Assembly: GCA_016297775.1 (NCBI GenBank)
Contig: JAEDGA010000001.1
Location: 29,490 to 93,489 of the forward strand
Reading direction: 5' to 3'
Origin: Candidatus Methanomethylophilaceae archaeon
GTDB lineage: Archaea > Thermoplasmatota > Thermoplasmata > Methanomassiliicoccales > Methanomethylophilaceae
DNA: 64,000 nt
Below, piece by piece: positions 1-8,786 of the stretch. The position numbers were made by a program, and so were the translations under genes. Position 1 is the stretch's first letter. Each line of letters opens with the position of its first letter. Below the pieces are notes generated by a model. It made no database searches, had not been told where the DNA came from, and worked only from the letters and a program-made list of their open reading frames with translations.

Positions 1-30
1 ACAATGTAACTAAGAAAGGAGGTTTACCTA

Positions 31-1335
31 ATGGCTATCGAACAAGCAAAGAAGAGCAAAGTGCTCAGCTATCGTTGGATCATTTTCGCAGTCCTTGCGA
101 TAGCATATTTCTTCGTTTACTTCCACAGGACCACCGGAGGATCCATCTCGTCGACCCTTCAGGATGCGTTCGGTGTCGGTGCGGCGGAGGTCGCATTGCT
201 CGCGTCTGCGTACCTGTACGCATACACGATAATGCAGATCCCCAGCGGAATATTGACCGATAAGATGGGTCCGAGACAGGCCGCTTCCGCATTCATCCTG
301 ATCCTCGCGGCCGGTTCCTTGCTGTGTGCATTCGCGGAACCCATGGACAACTTCACCATGATGATCGCAGGTAAGTTCATCATCGGTATCGGTGCCGCCG
401 TCATCTACATCCCGATCATGAAGGTCCTTGCCGTATGGTACAGGAAGAACGAATTCGCAAGTATGAGCGGTATCCTGCTTCTTGTGGGTAACGTGGGAGG
501 AATCGCCGCCGCATACCCCATGGTCTTCATGATGGACTCGCTGGGAATCGAGATGACCTATATCGTCCTCTCCGTCATCACCCTCGTCATCGGTCTGCTC
601 ACCTGGTTCTTCGTAAGGAACCACCCCAACGAGCTCGGACTTCCCGGAATCGAGGAGATCGTTGCGGAGGAGACCGGAGAACCCATCAAGGAGTCCACCT
701 CCAGCAAGATGGGTACCGTCGAGGCCCTCAAGCTCACCTTCACCAGCGGAAGGAAATTCTGGCCCCTTGCCATCTGGTTCTTCTTCATGTACGGAACCAT
801 CATGCTCTGGCAGGCTTCCCAGGCAGGAGGATTCTACAAGAACATCGGTGGATTCGCTGCCAGTGATTACAGTATGTTCATCATGATGGTCGGTATAGGA
901 ATGGTCATCGGATGTCCCCTTGCGGGAAGACTTTCCGATAAGGTCCTCGGATCCAGGAAGAAGGTCATTGTGATCGGAACCATCGCATACACCATCATCT
1001 GGGGACTCATCTGGGGTCTCTCCGGAAACAGCGACATGGTGTCCAATTCGATGCTGCAGTACATCATCAACTTCCTGTTCGGATTCTTCGGTGGATTCTT
1101 CTGTGTATCCTATGCACAGATCAAGGAGCTCTATCCCATCGCGATGGCAGGTACGTCCACAGCGGCACTCAACCTGTTCCCCTTCGCCGGAGGAGCACTG
1201 CTGATCACCATCGCAGGATTCGTCGTGACCAACGGAACCCTTGCCGAGTACCAGACAATCTGGCTCATGGCATTCGTCATGATGATCATCGCATCCGTAT
1301 GTGCCATTCTCAGTGTCGAGAAGGGAAAGGACTGA
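31..1335 (+). CDS. MFS transporter (12 TM, anion/organic acid type)
   Basis: This 434-residue protein is an integral membrane permease of the major facilitator superfamily. It shows about twelve hydrophobic segments and an early FxxYFHRTT sequence followed by a DKMGPR loop after TM2, the usual MFS signature position. The halves are separated by a charged loop near residues 200-235 (EEIVAEETGEP). The start is supported by a strong Shine-Dalgarno, AAGGAGG, ending about 8 bases upstream, one of the few clear ones in the window. Substrate cannot be read from sequence; the family members it resembles carry small organic anions or sugars. A strong hairpin follows the stop, so it seems to end a transcription unit. 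Confidence 0.88.
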   Translation: MAIEQAKKSKVLSYRWIIFAVLAIAYFFVYFHRTTGGSISSTLQDAFGVGAAEVALLASAYLYAYTIMQIPSGILTDKMGPRQAASAFILILAAGSLLCAFAEPMDNFTMMIAGKFIIGIGAAVIYIPIMKVLAVWYRKNEFASMSGILLLVGNVGGIAAAYPMVFMMDSLGIEMTYIVLSVITLVIGLLTWFFVRNHPNELGLPGIEEIVAEETGEPIKESTSSKMGTVEALKLTFTSGRKFWPLAIWFFFMYGTIMLWQASQAGGFYKNIGGFAASDYSMFIMMVGIGMVIGCPLAGRLSDKVLGSRKKVIVIGTIAYTIIWGLIWGLSGNSDMVSNSMLQYIINFLFGFFGGFFCVSYAQIKELYPIAMAGTSTAALNLFPFAGGALLITIAGFVVTNGTLAEYQTIWLMAFVMMIIASVCAILSVEKGKD

Positions 1336-1359
1336 TTCTCAGTATGTCAGCATGCATCC

Positions 1360-1376
1360 GGGGTCGATACGACCCC
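1360..1376 (+). terminator. Hairpin after MFS gene
   Basis: GGGGTCG-ATA-CGACCCC is a perfect 7-bp stem 24 bases after the MFS stop codon, followed by a moderately T-rich stretch. It is a likely transcript 3' end. Confidence 0.55.
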
Positions 1377-1477
1377 GTTAAACATCTTACATATCTTTCT
1401 AGATGAATGTGTCCGCGATACATGTGTCGCGTAAGTGTGAAGGATGCACCGGGGGCCGGCACATCCTCCTTATCGGA

Positions 1478-1717
1478 TCACTCGTGACAGCAGTCGCATC
1501 CGCAACCGTCATCCTCGCATCCGCACTCGCCCTGCATGTGCTTGAGTTCGTGCATGATGTTCTCAAGAACGAGCATGAGGGAGCTGTCGGTGATGAAGTT
1601 GCAGGTACGGCAGTCCCCACCTTCGCAGAGGAGGTGGTTGAGTCTGCAGCGTCCGTTCTCCTTGTCGAGGTATGCCTCGCTTGCCATGATCTTGGTGTAA
1701 TCGATCTGGTCGGTCAT
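1478..1717 (-). CDS. Small cysteine-rich hypothetical protein (79 aa)
   Basis: The open frame extends upstream, but ATG at 1717 is the sensible start: upstream sequence in that frame is the antisense of rubrerythrin, and a TATA-like TTTTATCA lies about 27 bases before this ATG. The 79-residue product has a CRLNHLLCEGGDCRTC cluster in the middle and ends in ECGCEDDGCGCDCCHE, ten or more cysteines in all, with a helical Met/Leu-rich stretch between. That pattern suggests metal or Fe-S binding. It lies downstream of rubrerythrin on the same strand with a strong hairpin between, so it is probably a separate unit. No family recognised. Confidence 0.6.
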   Translation of the reverse strand: MTDQIDYTKIMASEAYLDKENGRCRLNHLLCEGGDCRTCNFITDSSLMLVLENIMHELKHMQGECGCEDDGCGCDCCHE

Positions 1718-1754
1718 GAGGCGGTATAAGTGGGGTATGATAAAAGAGTGTTTG

Positions 1755-1774
1755 CCCGCGGACATGTCCGCGGG
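1755..1774. terminator. Perfect 20-base palindrome after rubrerythrin
   Basis: CCCGCGGACATGTCCGCGGG is a perfect palindrome 12 bases past the rubrerythrin stop. On the minus strand it is followed by CTCTTTTAT, so it probably terminates rubrerythrin just before the promoter of the next gene. Confidence 0.55.
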
Positions 1775-1785
1775 ATGATGTACCA

Positions 1786-2328
1786 TCACCAGTTGGTGGC
1801 TCTTACTTCGAAGTAGGAGCGGGGGTGCTTGCAGACAGGACAGACCTCGGGGGCCTCCTTTCCGATGTGGATGTGTCCGCAGTTGCGGCATTTCCATACG
1901 GTGACTCCGTCCTTCTCGAATACGACTCCATCCTCGATGTTCTTCAGAAGAGCCAGGTATCTCTCCTCGTGCTCCTTCTCGATCTTTGCGACACCCTCGA
2001 ACATGTCTGCGATCTCGTTGAATCCCTCTGCCCTTGCGGTCTTTGCGAACTCTGCGTACATGACGGTCCACTCGTAGTTCTCACCGGTGGCGGCGTCCTT
2101 GAGGTTCTCGATGGTGTTGGGTACGTATCCTCCGTGGAGCTGCTTGAACCAGAGCTTTGCGTGTTCTTTCTCGTTGTCCGCAGTCTCAGCGAAGATGGCG
2201 GCAATCTGCTCGTATCCGTCCTTCTTTGCCTGGGATGCGTAGTAGGTATACTTGTTCCTGGCCTCACTCTCGCCACTGAATGCGATCATGAGGTTCTTCT
2301 CGGTCTGGGTTCCTTTGATAGAAGCCAT
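1786..2328 (-). CDS. rbr: Rubrerythrin
   Basis: A 180-residue non-haem di-iron peroxidase of the oxidative stress response, which reduces hydrogen peroxide in anaerobes. An N-terminal ferritin-like four-helix bundle (residues about 1-135) contains the ExxxR...EExEH metal ligands ([30 protein letters not shown]). A C-terminal rubredoxin domain has CRNCGH and CPVCKHP, the two CxxC knuckles. The start is ATG at 2328, preceded by GGAG; upstream in-frame codons lie in non-coding sequence. Length is normal for the family. It probably works in the cytoplasm with an NADH-dependent electron donor. Confidence 0.95.
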   Translation of the reverse strand: MASIKGTQTEKNLMIAFSGESEARNKYTYYASQAKKDGYEQIAAIFAETADNEKEHAKLWFKQLHGGYVPNTIENLKDAATGENYEWTVMYAEFAKTARAEGFNEIADMFEGVAKIEKEHEERYLALLKNIEDGVVFEKDGVTVWKCRNCGHIHIGKEAPEVCPVCKHPRSYFEVRATNW

Positions 2329-2475
2329 TTGATATCTCCAGAGACTATTAGGATATCCCAAATATTTAAACAAGAGGAATGGAGGAGGTGGCTGTACGGA
2401 CACGGCCCGTTACACGTACTATTCCGTTCAGAATCGGGTTCGCAATCCGTATGATGTCGTTATTTTGATAACGTA

Positions 2476-3105
2476 TCATCTGGCGAATCTGGTGAGGAAT
2501 CCCTTCTTCGGGCCCTTGTCACCCTGGAACTTCTTCTTCTGCAATCTTTTCAGAGCATCGAGTGTCTTCTTGTTACCGGGTTGGAGCTTGTCAGCGATCA
2601 GCAACTGTTCTCTTCCGCTGTCGTACATCCTCAGGTCGTTGATAAGCACGCTCGCCAGACTGAGGCGGTAGATCACATTGTTGGGTTCCAATTCCACGCA
2701 TCTCTCGAATGATTCCCTGGCAGTCTGGAAATCCAGAAGCTGTTCCCTGCAGAACGTACCGTATGCGTGGATGAGTGCGTGGTCCTTCGGATATTTCGGC
2801 AGCAGGATGTCAAAATGCTGTTTCGTCTCATCGTTGTACTTCTTGTTGTTCTTCAGGATGGAGACCAACGCCTTTCTGGCATCGTCATAGTCCGGGTCTA
2901 TGTCCAATATCGCATCCAGTTGTACCATCCCGAAATCCTTGTCGTTCTTTTCGATGACGTATAATCTTGCAAGATCCATCCTTACCCTGCAGTTGTGCGG
3001 ATCCGTGTACAGATATGCCTCGAGTGTGTCTATCGCACCCTGAATGTTGCCGCTGGATCTCTGATTCTCGGCCTTCTTCCTCGCTTCATATCCCGGTTCC
3101 GCCAT
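2476..3105 (-). CDS. Tetratricopeptide repeat protein (209 aa)
   Basis: The product contains three to four TPR-like helical hairpins, for example AIDTLEAYLYTDPHNCRVRMDL, and pairs of the form ALIHAYGTF...ARESFERCVELEPNN. It ends with a basic tail (KKKFQGDKGPKKG). TPR domains mediate protein-protein contacts; no catalytic domain is present. ATG at 3105 was chosen because GGAG lies 4 bases upstream and a TATA-like TTTAAAA sits about 28 bases before it; the longer frame reaches into the divergent neighbour. The partner is unknown. Confidence 0.75.
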   Translation of the reverse strand: MAEPGYEARKKAENQRSSGNIQGAIDTLEAYLYTDPHNCRVRMDLARLYVIEKNDKDFGMVQLDAILDIDPDYDDARKALVSILKNNKKYNDETKQHFDILLPKYPKDHALIHAYGTFCREQLLDFQTARESFERCVELEPNNVIYRLSLASVLINDLRMYDSGREQLLIADKLQPGNKKTLDALKRLQKKKFQGDKGPKKGFLTRFAR

Positions 3106-3193
3106 GTATCTCCGCAGAACTTGGTCGCTTTTAAAGTATTGCGATGTTCCGTTTACAGAGATGTTTATTATCCGCACAGTGTGATATCGACAT

Positions 3194-3613
3194 ATGGCAT
3201 CGGTATACTTCGCCGCACCTTTGTTCTGCAAGGCCGAATTGGATTTCAATGCACAACTGGCACAATCGCTCAGACTCAACGGTCATACCGTATTCCTGCC
3301 ACAGGAGCACACTCCGGACACGGATCTGTCGCCAATCACGGGAAGGGATGCCAGGAGGTCCGTGTTCCGTGCGGACCTATCTGCGATAGACGGATGCGAC
3401 CTCTTCCTGATGATACTGGACGGCAGGGTGCCTGACGAGGGCGCATGCTTCGAGCTGGGATACGCATATGCCAGAGGCAAGACATGCATCGGTATGAAGA
3501 CTGATGTGAGGACGTCCGAGGCGGGCGGGGACAACATCATGCTGGAAGGGGCGTTGGAATTCGGTGTGGCACGTTCCGTTCCGGAATTGCTGTCGATGAT
3601 CGAAGGAATGTGA
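3194..3613 (+). CDS. Nucleoside 2-deoxyribosyltransferase family protein
   Basis: 139 residues, the usual size for this family, which transfers or hydrolyses the N-glycosidic bond of (deoxy)nucleosides in nucleotide salvage. The N-terminus VYFAAPLFCKAE matches the substrate-binding start of the fold. The segment GCDLFLMILDGRVPDEGACFELGYAYARGK carries the conserved aspartates and the catalytic glutamate of the ACFELGYA motif, described here in two parts. TTTATTATC lies about 28 bases before the ATG and there is no clear ribosome site, so the message is probably leaderless. It diverges from the TPR gene and precedes hmgA by a short gap. Confidence 0.85.
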   Translation: MASVYFAAPLFCKAELDFNAQLAQSLRLNGHTVFLPQEHTPDTDLSPITGRDARRSVFRADLSAIDGCDLFLMILDGRVPDEGACFELGYAYARGKTCIGMKTDVRTSEAGGDNIMLEGALEFGVARSVPELLSMIEGM

Positions 3614-3643
3614 TTTTATCTGATGATTGGATACGGTGGAACG

Positions 3644-4804
3644 ATGGACAACAAGGCGCTGAAGAACAGGGGAATGGAACGTTCGGACGTGGACGAGAGA
3701 CGCGAGGCGGTATCCGAGCTCACCGAGACGGAGTTCGATGCCATCGCATCATATCCTTTCGAACCGTCCGCCGCCAAGGCCAACATCGAGAACATGATCG
3801 GTGTGATCCAGGTACCTTTGGGATTCGCCGGCCCCGTGATGGTGAACGGCGATCACGCACAGGGTCCTTTCCTCATTCCGATGGCCACAACCGAGGGTGC
3901 TCTCGTGGCATCCGTTTCGAGAGGCATGTCCGTCATCACCGCATCCGGAGGTACGCGTGTGAAGGTGTTCTCCGATGCCATGAGCAGGGCGCCCGTGTTC
4001 CGCGTCAGAGGGATAGATCATGCCGAGGAGGTCATCAGATGGGCCAACGAACATCCTGGTGCCATCGAGGCCGCGGTGATGTCCACCACATCCCACGGGA
4101 CACTGACCCAGATGGAGTTCTTCCCCAACGGTCGCAGCCTTCATGTCAGGTTCTCCTTCGGTACCGGGGATGCCATGGGCATGAACATGTCCACCATCGC
4201 ATCCGAGGCCGCATGCAAGGTCATAGCGGAGAACACCGGTGCGGAACTGGTATCGGTATCCGGCAACATGTGCACCGACAAGAAACCTGCAGCCATCAAT
4301 TCGATACTGGGACGCGGTAAGACCGTGGTGGCGGAGGTCACCATCCCCGCGGACATCGTGGAGTCCAAACTGCACACGACCGTGCAGGCATTCGTGGAGA
4401 CCAACACAAGGAAGAATCTGATAGGTTCAGCCATGGCGGGAAGTCTCGGATTCAACGCCCACGCTGCGAACATGGTCGCCGCATTCTACATCGCGACCGG
4501 ACAGGACCCCGCACAGGTCGTCGAGGGAAGCAACGCGATGACCGTCGCTGAGGAGGTGGACGGGGATCTGTACGTGTCCGTACGCATGCCGTCCGTGGAG
4601 GTCGGAAGTGTCGGAGGAGGTACCAAGCTTCCCGCACAGTCCGAGGCCTTGGAGATGATCGGCTGCAAGGGTGCCGGAAAGGCGTTGAAACTCGCCGAGC
4701 TGGTCGCCGCCACCGTTCTGGCCGGGGAGATATCCACCATCGGGGCACAGGCGGCGGGACATCTGGGCAAGGCCCACAGCGAATTGGGTCGCGCGGGTAA
4801 ATGA
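3644..4804 (+). CDS. hmgA: 3-hydroxy-3-methylglutaryl-CoA reductase (class I)
   Basis: Reduces HMG-CoA to mevalonate with NADPH, the committed step toward archaeal isoprenoid ether lipids. Class I features are visible: ENMIGVIQVPLGFAGP, PMATTEGALVAS with the catalytic Glu, a dinucleotide-binding GTGDAMGMNM, TDKKPAAIN with the catalytic Lys, GQDPAQ with the catalytic Asp, and GHLGKAH near the C-terminus with the catalytic His. The 386-residue form starts at ATG 3644, preceded by GGTGGA at 3 bases spacing and by TTTTATC about 27 bases upstream; an in-frame ATG at 3623 would add seven residues. It lies 30 bases after the deoxyribosyltransferase gene. Confidence 0.95.
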   Translation: MDNKALKNRGMERSDVDERREAVSELTETEFDAIASYPFEPSAAKANIENMIGVIQVPLGFAGPVMVNGDHAQGPFLIPMATTEGALVASVSRGMSVITASGGTRVKVFSDAMSRAPVFRVRGIDHAEEVIRWANEHPGAIEAAVMSTTSHGTLTQMEFFPNGRSLHVRFSFGTGDAMGMNMSTIASEAACKVIAENTGAELVSVSGNMCTDKKPAAINSILGRGKTVVAEVTIPADIVESKLHTTVQAFVETNTRKNLIGSAMAGSLGFNAHAANMVAAFYIATGQDPAQVVEGSNAMTVAEEVDGDLYVSVRMPSVEVGSVGGGTKLPAQSEALEMIGCKGAGKALKLAELVAATVLAGEISTIGAQAAGHLGKAHSELGRAGK

Positions 4805-4851
4805 AGACTTGCACGCGCAATTATTAATAACGTCTGGGCTTACGTGCAGTC

Positions 4852-6513
4852 ATGCCTGTCATAAACTTCAACTATCAGGACCTGTGCTCGCTGATCGGCG
4901 AGGAAGTTCCCAAGAGGACACTCATCGAGAGGATCCCGATGATCGGATCCGATATGCACGATACGGACGGCGAAGAGGACGATATGTCCGTCGAGTTCTT
5001 CCCCGATCGTCCTGATCTTTACAGTGTGGAGGGTCTTGCCAGAGGTCTCCGCGCATTCCTGGACATCGAACCCGGGATGTACGAGTACGACGTGGAGGAC
5101 ACCGATATCGATGTGTTCGTCGACGAGAGCGTGGAGTCCGTCAGACCCGTGTTCCGCTGTGCCGCGGTGTTCGATGTCGAGATCGACGACACCCTTCTCA
5201 AATCGATCATGGAGATGCAGGAGAAGCTGCACATCACCATCGGAAGGAAGAGGTCCAAGCTCGCGATCGGAGTCCACGACCTCGACAAGGTCACGCCACC
5301 GTTCACGTACAAAGCGGTAGGACCTCACGACATACGTTTCGTACCGCTCACCAAGGATGAGGAGTGGGATCTGGCGGAGATATTGGAGAAACACGAGAAG
5401 GGAGTGGGATACAGGCACCTGCTCGACGGATTCGAGAAGTACCCGATCATCACTGATGCGAACGGAGAGGTCCTTTCCTTCCCACCCATCATCAACGGTT
5501 CACTCACCACCGTTACCACATCCACCAGGAACCTCTTCATAGATGTCACCGGATATGACGAGAAAGCCGTCAAAGGGGCGTTGGACATCATCTGCACATC
5601 GCTCGCCGAGAGGGGAGGTTCCATCGGTACCGTCATCATGCACGACGGCGGTAAGGAGTACCTATCTCCAGACTTCACCCCTTCCAGCTGGAAGTACAGT
5701 GCATCCAAGTGCGCCTCCTTCCTCGGACTCCCCCTGACCCCAGAGGATCAGGTCATGTCACTCAGACGCATGGGGATGGATGCCTTGGCAGAGGGTGACG
5801 ATGTCTTCGTCGAGGTACCGTCCACAAGATTGGATATCATGCACGAGGCGGATCTGTTCGAGGATGTCGCCACCGGATACGGTTATGAGAACTTCGGAAA
5901 GACTCCGAAGAAACTGTCTCAGACCACCGGAGGTCTCATGCCCATCACCGGACTCTCCGAGTCCCTCCGCGATGTCATGGTCGGTATGGGATTCATGGAG
6001 GTCACCACGCTGACGCTCAGCAACGAGAGGGAGGAGTACACGATATCCGGTCTTCCCGAGCTCAAGCCCGTGACCGTGCTCAATCCCATCACCGAGGATC
6101 ACACCTGTCTGCGTTCATATCTCACTCCGAGTCTCATGAGGATCTTCAGGCGCAACAAGCACCGCGACCTCCCCCAGCGCATATTCGAGATCGGGGACGT
6201 GGTCGTGGATGCCAAGCGCAGGAAGCATCTCTGCGCCATGGTCATGCACTCCAAGACCTCGTTCACCGAGATCAAATCCTACACGGAGGCGGTCCTCCGC
6301 GAGATCGGTGCGGATTATACCATCGCGGCATCGGATTACCCCACATTCATCCTCGGAAGAGGTGCGGAGATCGTGGTCGGCGGAAGGACCATCGGATTCT
6401 TCGGAGAGATGGCCCCCAAGGTGATCACGGACTTCGAGATCACCCATCCTGTGATAATGTTCGAGATGGACATCTCCGTGTTCGCCGAGACCCACACCGG
6501 TTCGATCATGTGA
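4852..6513 (+). CDS. pheT: Phenylalanyl-tRNA synthetase beta subunit
   Basis: The 553-residue archaeal/eukaryal-length beta chain forms the alpha2-beta2 enzyme that charges tRNA-Phe. The N-terminus MPVINFNYQDLCSLIG and FFPDRPDLYSVEGLARGL match the B1 region. The B3/B4 editing module follows (about residues 90-250), then a B5 domain (SLRRMGMDAL, VPSTRLDIMHEADLFEDVA) and the catalytic-like core (VTVLNPITEDHTCLRSYLTPSL). ATTATTAATAAC about 26 bases before ATG indicates a leaderless start. The alpha gene pheS is not in this window. A peroxiredoxin-like gene follows after 9 bases, so they are likely co-transcribed. Confidence 0.95.
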   Translation: MPVINFNYQDLCSLIGEEVPKRTLIERIPMIGSDMHDTDGEEDDMSVEFFPDRPDLYSVEGLARGLRAFLDIEPGMYEYDVEDTDIDVFVDESVESVRPVFRCAAVFDVEIDDTLLKSIMEMQEKLHITIGRKRSKLAIGVHDLDKVTPPFTYKAVGPHDIRFVPLTKDEEWDLAEILEKHEKGVGYRHLLDGFEKYPIITDANGEVLSFPPIINGSLTTVTTSTRNLFIDVTGYDEKAVKGALDIICTSLAERGGSIGTVIMHDGGKEYLSPDFTPSSWKYSASKCASFLGLPLTPEDQVMSLRRMGMDALAEGDDVFVEVPSTRLDIMHEADLFEDVATGYGYENFGKTPKKLSQTTGGLMPITGLSESLRDVMVGMGFMEVTTLTLSNEREEYTISGLPELKPVTVLNPITEDHTCLRSYLTPSLMRIFRRNKHRDLPQRIFEIGDVVVDAKRRKHLCAMVMHSKTSFTEIKSYTEAVLREIGADYTIAASDYPTFILGRGAEIVVGGRTIGFFGEMAPKVITDFEITHPVIMFEMDISVFAETHTGSIM

Positions 6514-6522
6514 GGGTGGGGC

Positions 6523-6933
6523 ATGAGACTTCCACGCTTCAACCTCGCGGACGAGAACGGTGAGATGTTGGATTCCTCCCTTCTGGAGGGTATGAGGCGC
6601 ATCGTATGTCTCATCCCCGACCTTGGGGAGGATTCTGTCAGGGAACTTTGCGAGTTCGACGGCATCTATCAGAAACTGATGGTCCGCAACATCGTCATGC
6701 TCATGGTGATCGATGCGGAGCCCTCGGAACTCCGTACGGTCATGGATGACAACGGTCTCAGACTCAAACTTCTGTCCGATACCGATCATGTGCTGTCCAG
6801 GGAGTGTGGCGCCGAAGGCAGGACGACGTACATGGTGTCCAAGGAGGGTGACATCGTCGCCGAGTGGAAGGATGTCTCCGTGGACGGCCATGCGTCCGCC
6901 GTCTATGACAGGGTGAAGTTACTCTTCAAGTGA
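6523..6933 (+). CDS. Peroxiredoxin/AhpC-like protein lacking the peroxidatic Cys
   Basis: 136 residues with a thioredoxin-fold outline of the AhpC/Bcp type: FNLADENGEMLDSS, then a strand-helix unit, then LLSDTDHVLSRECGA, and TTYMVSKEGDIVAEW. In active members the helix after the first long strand contains the PxxxxCT-E motif. Here it reads LGEDSVRELCEF, so Ser stands at the usual peroxidatic position and a Cys sits five residues on. It may use the shifted Cys, be non-catalytic, or bind a partner. The start follows GGGTGGGG, 9 bases after pheT. Its end overlaps the end of etfA on the opposite strand by 15 bases. Confidence 0.75.
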   Translation: MRLPRFNLADENGEMLDSSLLEGMRRIVCLIPDLGEDSVRELCEFDGIYQKLMVRNIVMLMVIDAEPSELRTVMDDNGLRLKLLSDTDHVLSRECGAEGRTTYMVSKEGDIVAEWKDVSVDGHASAVYDRVKLLFK

Positions 6934-8010
6934 CTTCAACATAGCGTCGATGATGTGTTTCGCATCACCGACGATGACCTTGTCCGCATATCCGTTGATG
7001 GGAGCATCCCTGTCCTTGTTGACCGATATGATCCTTTTGGCACGGAGTCCCGCCATGTGCTGTACCGATCCGGATATTCCGAATGCTATGTACAGGTCCG
7101 GAGACACCGTCTTCCCGGATTGACCCACCTGTGACGAGTACGGCATCCATCCGTTGTCCGCCAGGACCCTGCTGCATGAAACGGATGCACCTATTCTCTC
7201 CGCAAGCTCGTACGCCCTATCCACTGTTTCCCGATCCCTTATACCGTTACCCAGGGAGATCAGGATACGGGCGGATGTTATGTCATCCTTTCCCGTGTAT
7301 CTCTCCTTGGAGACCACCTTCTTCTCCATGACTGTCTTGTAGGGTCTGGAGAATGCGGTACCTCTGCGACCCTCTTCCGGTATGGGGTCGGGGAAGGTAC
7401 CGGGTCTGACCGTGGCCATCTGCGGGAACGTATCGCAGGCGATGGTCGCCAGTATGTTGCCTCCGAGAGCGGGACGTGTCATGATCAGTTTTCTTCCGTC
7501 GGATTCCAATCCGGTGCAGTCCGCCGTAAGTCCCGCGCCGAGTTTGGCCGCCACGAGAGGTGCCAGTTCCCTTCCCTGGGGGGTCGCGGAGAATAGTATT
7601 GATGCGGGTCCGACGCGATGGCAGACATCCGCCATGGCCTCCGCATATGTCACGGGTTGGAACTCCTTCACGGATGAGTTGCGCATATGGTATATCGTGT
7701 CCACTCCACAGGAGAACAGTTCATCGTACAGCGATTTGCCGGACACTCCTGCGAACAGTATCCCGAACACCCTTCCGCTGGAGATCTCCCTGGCTTTACC
7801 CAGCAATCCTTTCATGGAGGGATGGATGGATCTCCCGTCGTTCTCTATGTAGACGAGGACTCCGTCGGCAGTATCCTGTTCCAGATCGTACGCCGCGAGT
7901 ATTCCCGGTGGAAGGGTGCTGTCACAGTCCCCCGAGGAACAGGAACCTCCGGAACATGAACCTGAGGAGCACGATCCGGACGAGCAGGAACCTGAGGAAC
8001 ATCCGCTCAT
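6919..8010 (-). CDS. etfA: Electron transfer flavoprotein alpha subunit with Cys-rich N-terminal repeat
   Basis: 363 residues. The C-terminal FAD domain shows VLADNGWMPYSSQVGQSGK, FGISGSVQHMAGLR, and SVNKDRDAPINGYADKVIVGD, all canonical for EtfA. An N-terminal domain (about residues 35-200) has the ETF Rossmann-like fold. Residues 4-29 are peculiar: Cys at 4, 9, 14, 19, 24 and 29 in a five-residue repeat of the form C-S-S-G-S. This tail is not part of normal EtfA and suggests metal or Fe-S binding or a tether. ATG at 8010 overlaps the etfB stop (ATGA), giving translational coupling. It is last in the operon with the FAD-linked dehydrogenase, its probable electron source. Confidence 0.92.
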   Translation of the reverse strand: MSGCSSGSCSSGSCSSGSCSGGSCSSGDCDSTLPPGILAAYDLEQDTADGVLVYIENDGRSIHPSMKGLLGKAREISSGRVFGILFAGVSGKSLYDELFSCGVDTIYHMRNSSVKEFQPVTYAEAMADVCHRVGPASILFSATPQGRELAPLVAAKLGAGLTADCTGLESDGRKLIMTRPALGGNILATIACDTFPQMATVRPGTFPDPIPEEGRRGTAFSRPYKTVMEKKVVSKERYTGKDDITSARILISLGNGIRDRETVDRAYELAERIGASVSCSRVLADNGWMPYSSQVGQSGKTVSPDLYIAFGISGSVQHMAGLRAKRIISVNKDRDAPINGYADKVIVGDAKHIIDAMLKSLEE

Positions 8011-8786
8011 ATGCCAACCTCCTTCAGTATCTCCTTTGCAGCCAGATTCACATCGTTGCCTTCGATGAACACCGGTTCCTTCTTCCTCTTTAGAACGGTG
8101 GCTATCCCGGTGACGCGTGTCCTGGATCCCTTGCTGCCGATCATGTTCAGCGGCATACCCAGCATCCATGCGTTCATGACGGTCACGTCCTTCTTCCTGG
8201 CATCGATGAAATCCGTCATGCTGGGCAACGGGATGTTGGTCTCCGGATAGCGGATGAATGACACGACCGCCTTCGGAGGGGCATCGATCACAAGACATTC
8301 ATCCTCGTACATCTGGGTCATCCTCACGCCGTCGGTGAGGTCGATGTCGCTGACGTACGAGTATATGGGTATTCCGAGGATCGAGGACAGTTCCGGGGGG
8401 ACCTGTCCGGTGTCCCCGTCTGTGGCCTGTACTCCGCAGAACACATAATCGTAATTCTGGCCCTTCAGGAAGCATCCGAGCGCTCTCGCGGTCGCCAACG
8501 TGTCCGCACCTGCGAACGCACGGTCGGTGAGGAGTATGGCCTCGTCGGTACCGTATTCTAGACATCTTCTCATCATACCTTCCGCATGGGGCGGGCCCAT
8601 CGTCACAGCTGTCACATGTGCGCCCATGTCCTTCTTCATACGGATGGCATGACCCAGCGCCATCATGCAGAACGGGTCGGCAACCGAGGGCACGTTCTCC
8701 CTCTCCAGGCGGCCTTCGTCGGAGATCGTGACCAGATCGATATCCGGCACCTCCTTCATAAGAACGATTATCCTAGGTTCACTCAA
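8007..8786 (-). CDS. etfB: Electron transfer flavoprotein beta subunit
   Basis: 259 residues, the common size. Family motifs include IVLMKEVPDIDLVTI at the N-terminus and GVQATDGDTGQVPPELSSILGIP near residues 118-140, cited here in part as ATDGDTGQV. The DGDT version is typical of electron-bifurcating ETFs that hold a second FAD in the beta subunit, whereas respiratory ETFs usually have a different sequence there. Start overlaps the upstream dehydrogenase by 8 bases. Together with EtfA and the FAD-linked enzyme it probably forms a complex that couples hydroxyacid oxidation to NAD and ferredoxin; that coupling is inference. Confidence 0.93.
   Translation of the reverse strand: MSEPRIIVLMKEVPDIDLVTISDEGRLERENVPSVADPFCMMALGHAIRMKKDMGAHVTAVTMGPPHAEGMMRRCLEYGTDEAILLTDRAFAGADTLATARALGCFLKGQNYDYVFCGVQATDGDTGQVPPELSSILGIPIYSYVSDIDLTDGVRMTQMYEDECLVIDAPPKAVVSFIRYPETNIPLPSMTDFIDARKKDVTVMNAWMLGMPLNMIGSKGSRTRVTGIATVLKRKKEPVFIEGNDVNLAAKEILKEVGI

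Noticed and set aside
1403..1729. Plus-strand open frame of 108 codons opposite the Cys-rich gene
   Set aside because: It is the antisense of the Cys-rich minus-strand gene, with low-complexity Val/Leu/Asp composition and no promoter.
7920..8010. CRISPR-like or satellite repeat
   Set aside because: The 15-base repetition is coding and corresponds to the Cys repeat of EtfA; no spacers exist. No CRISPR array was seen elsewhere.
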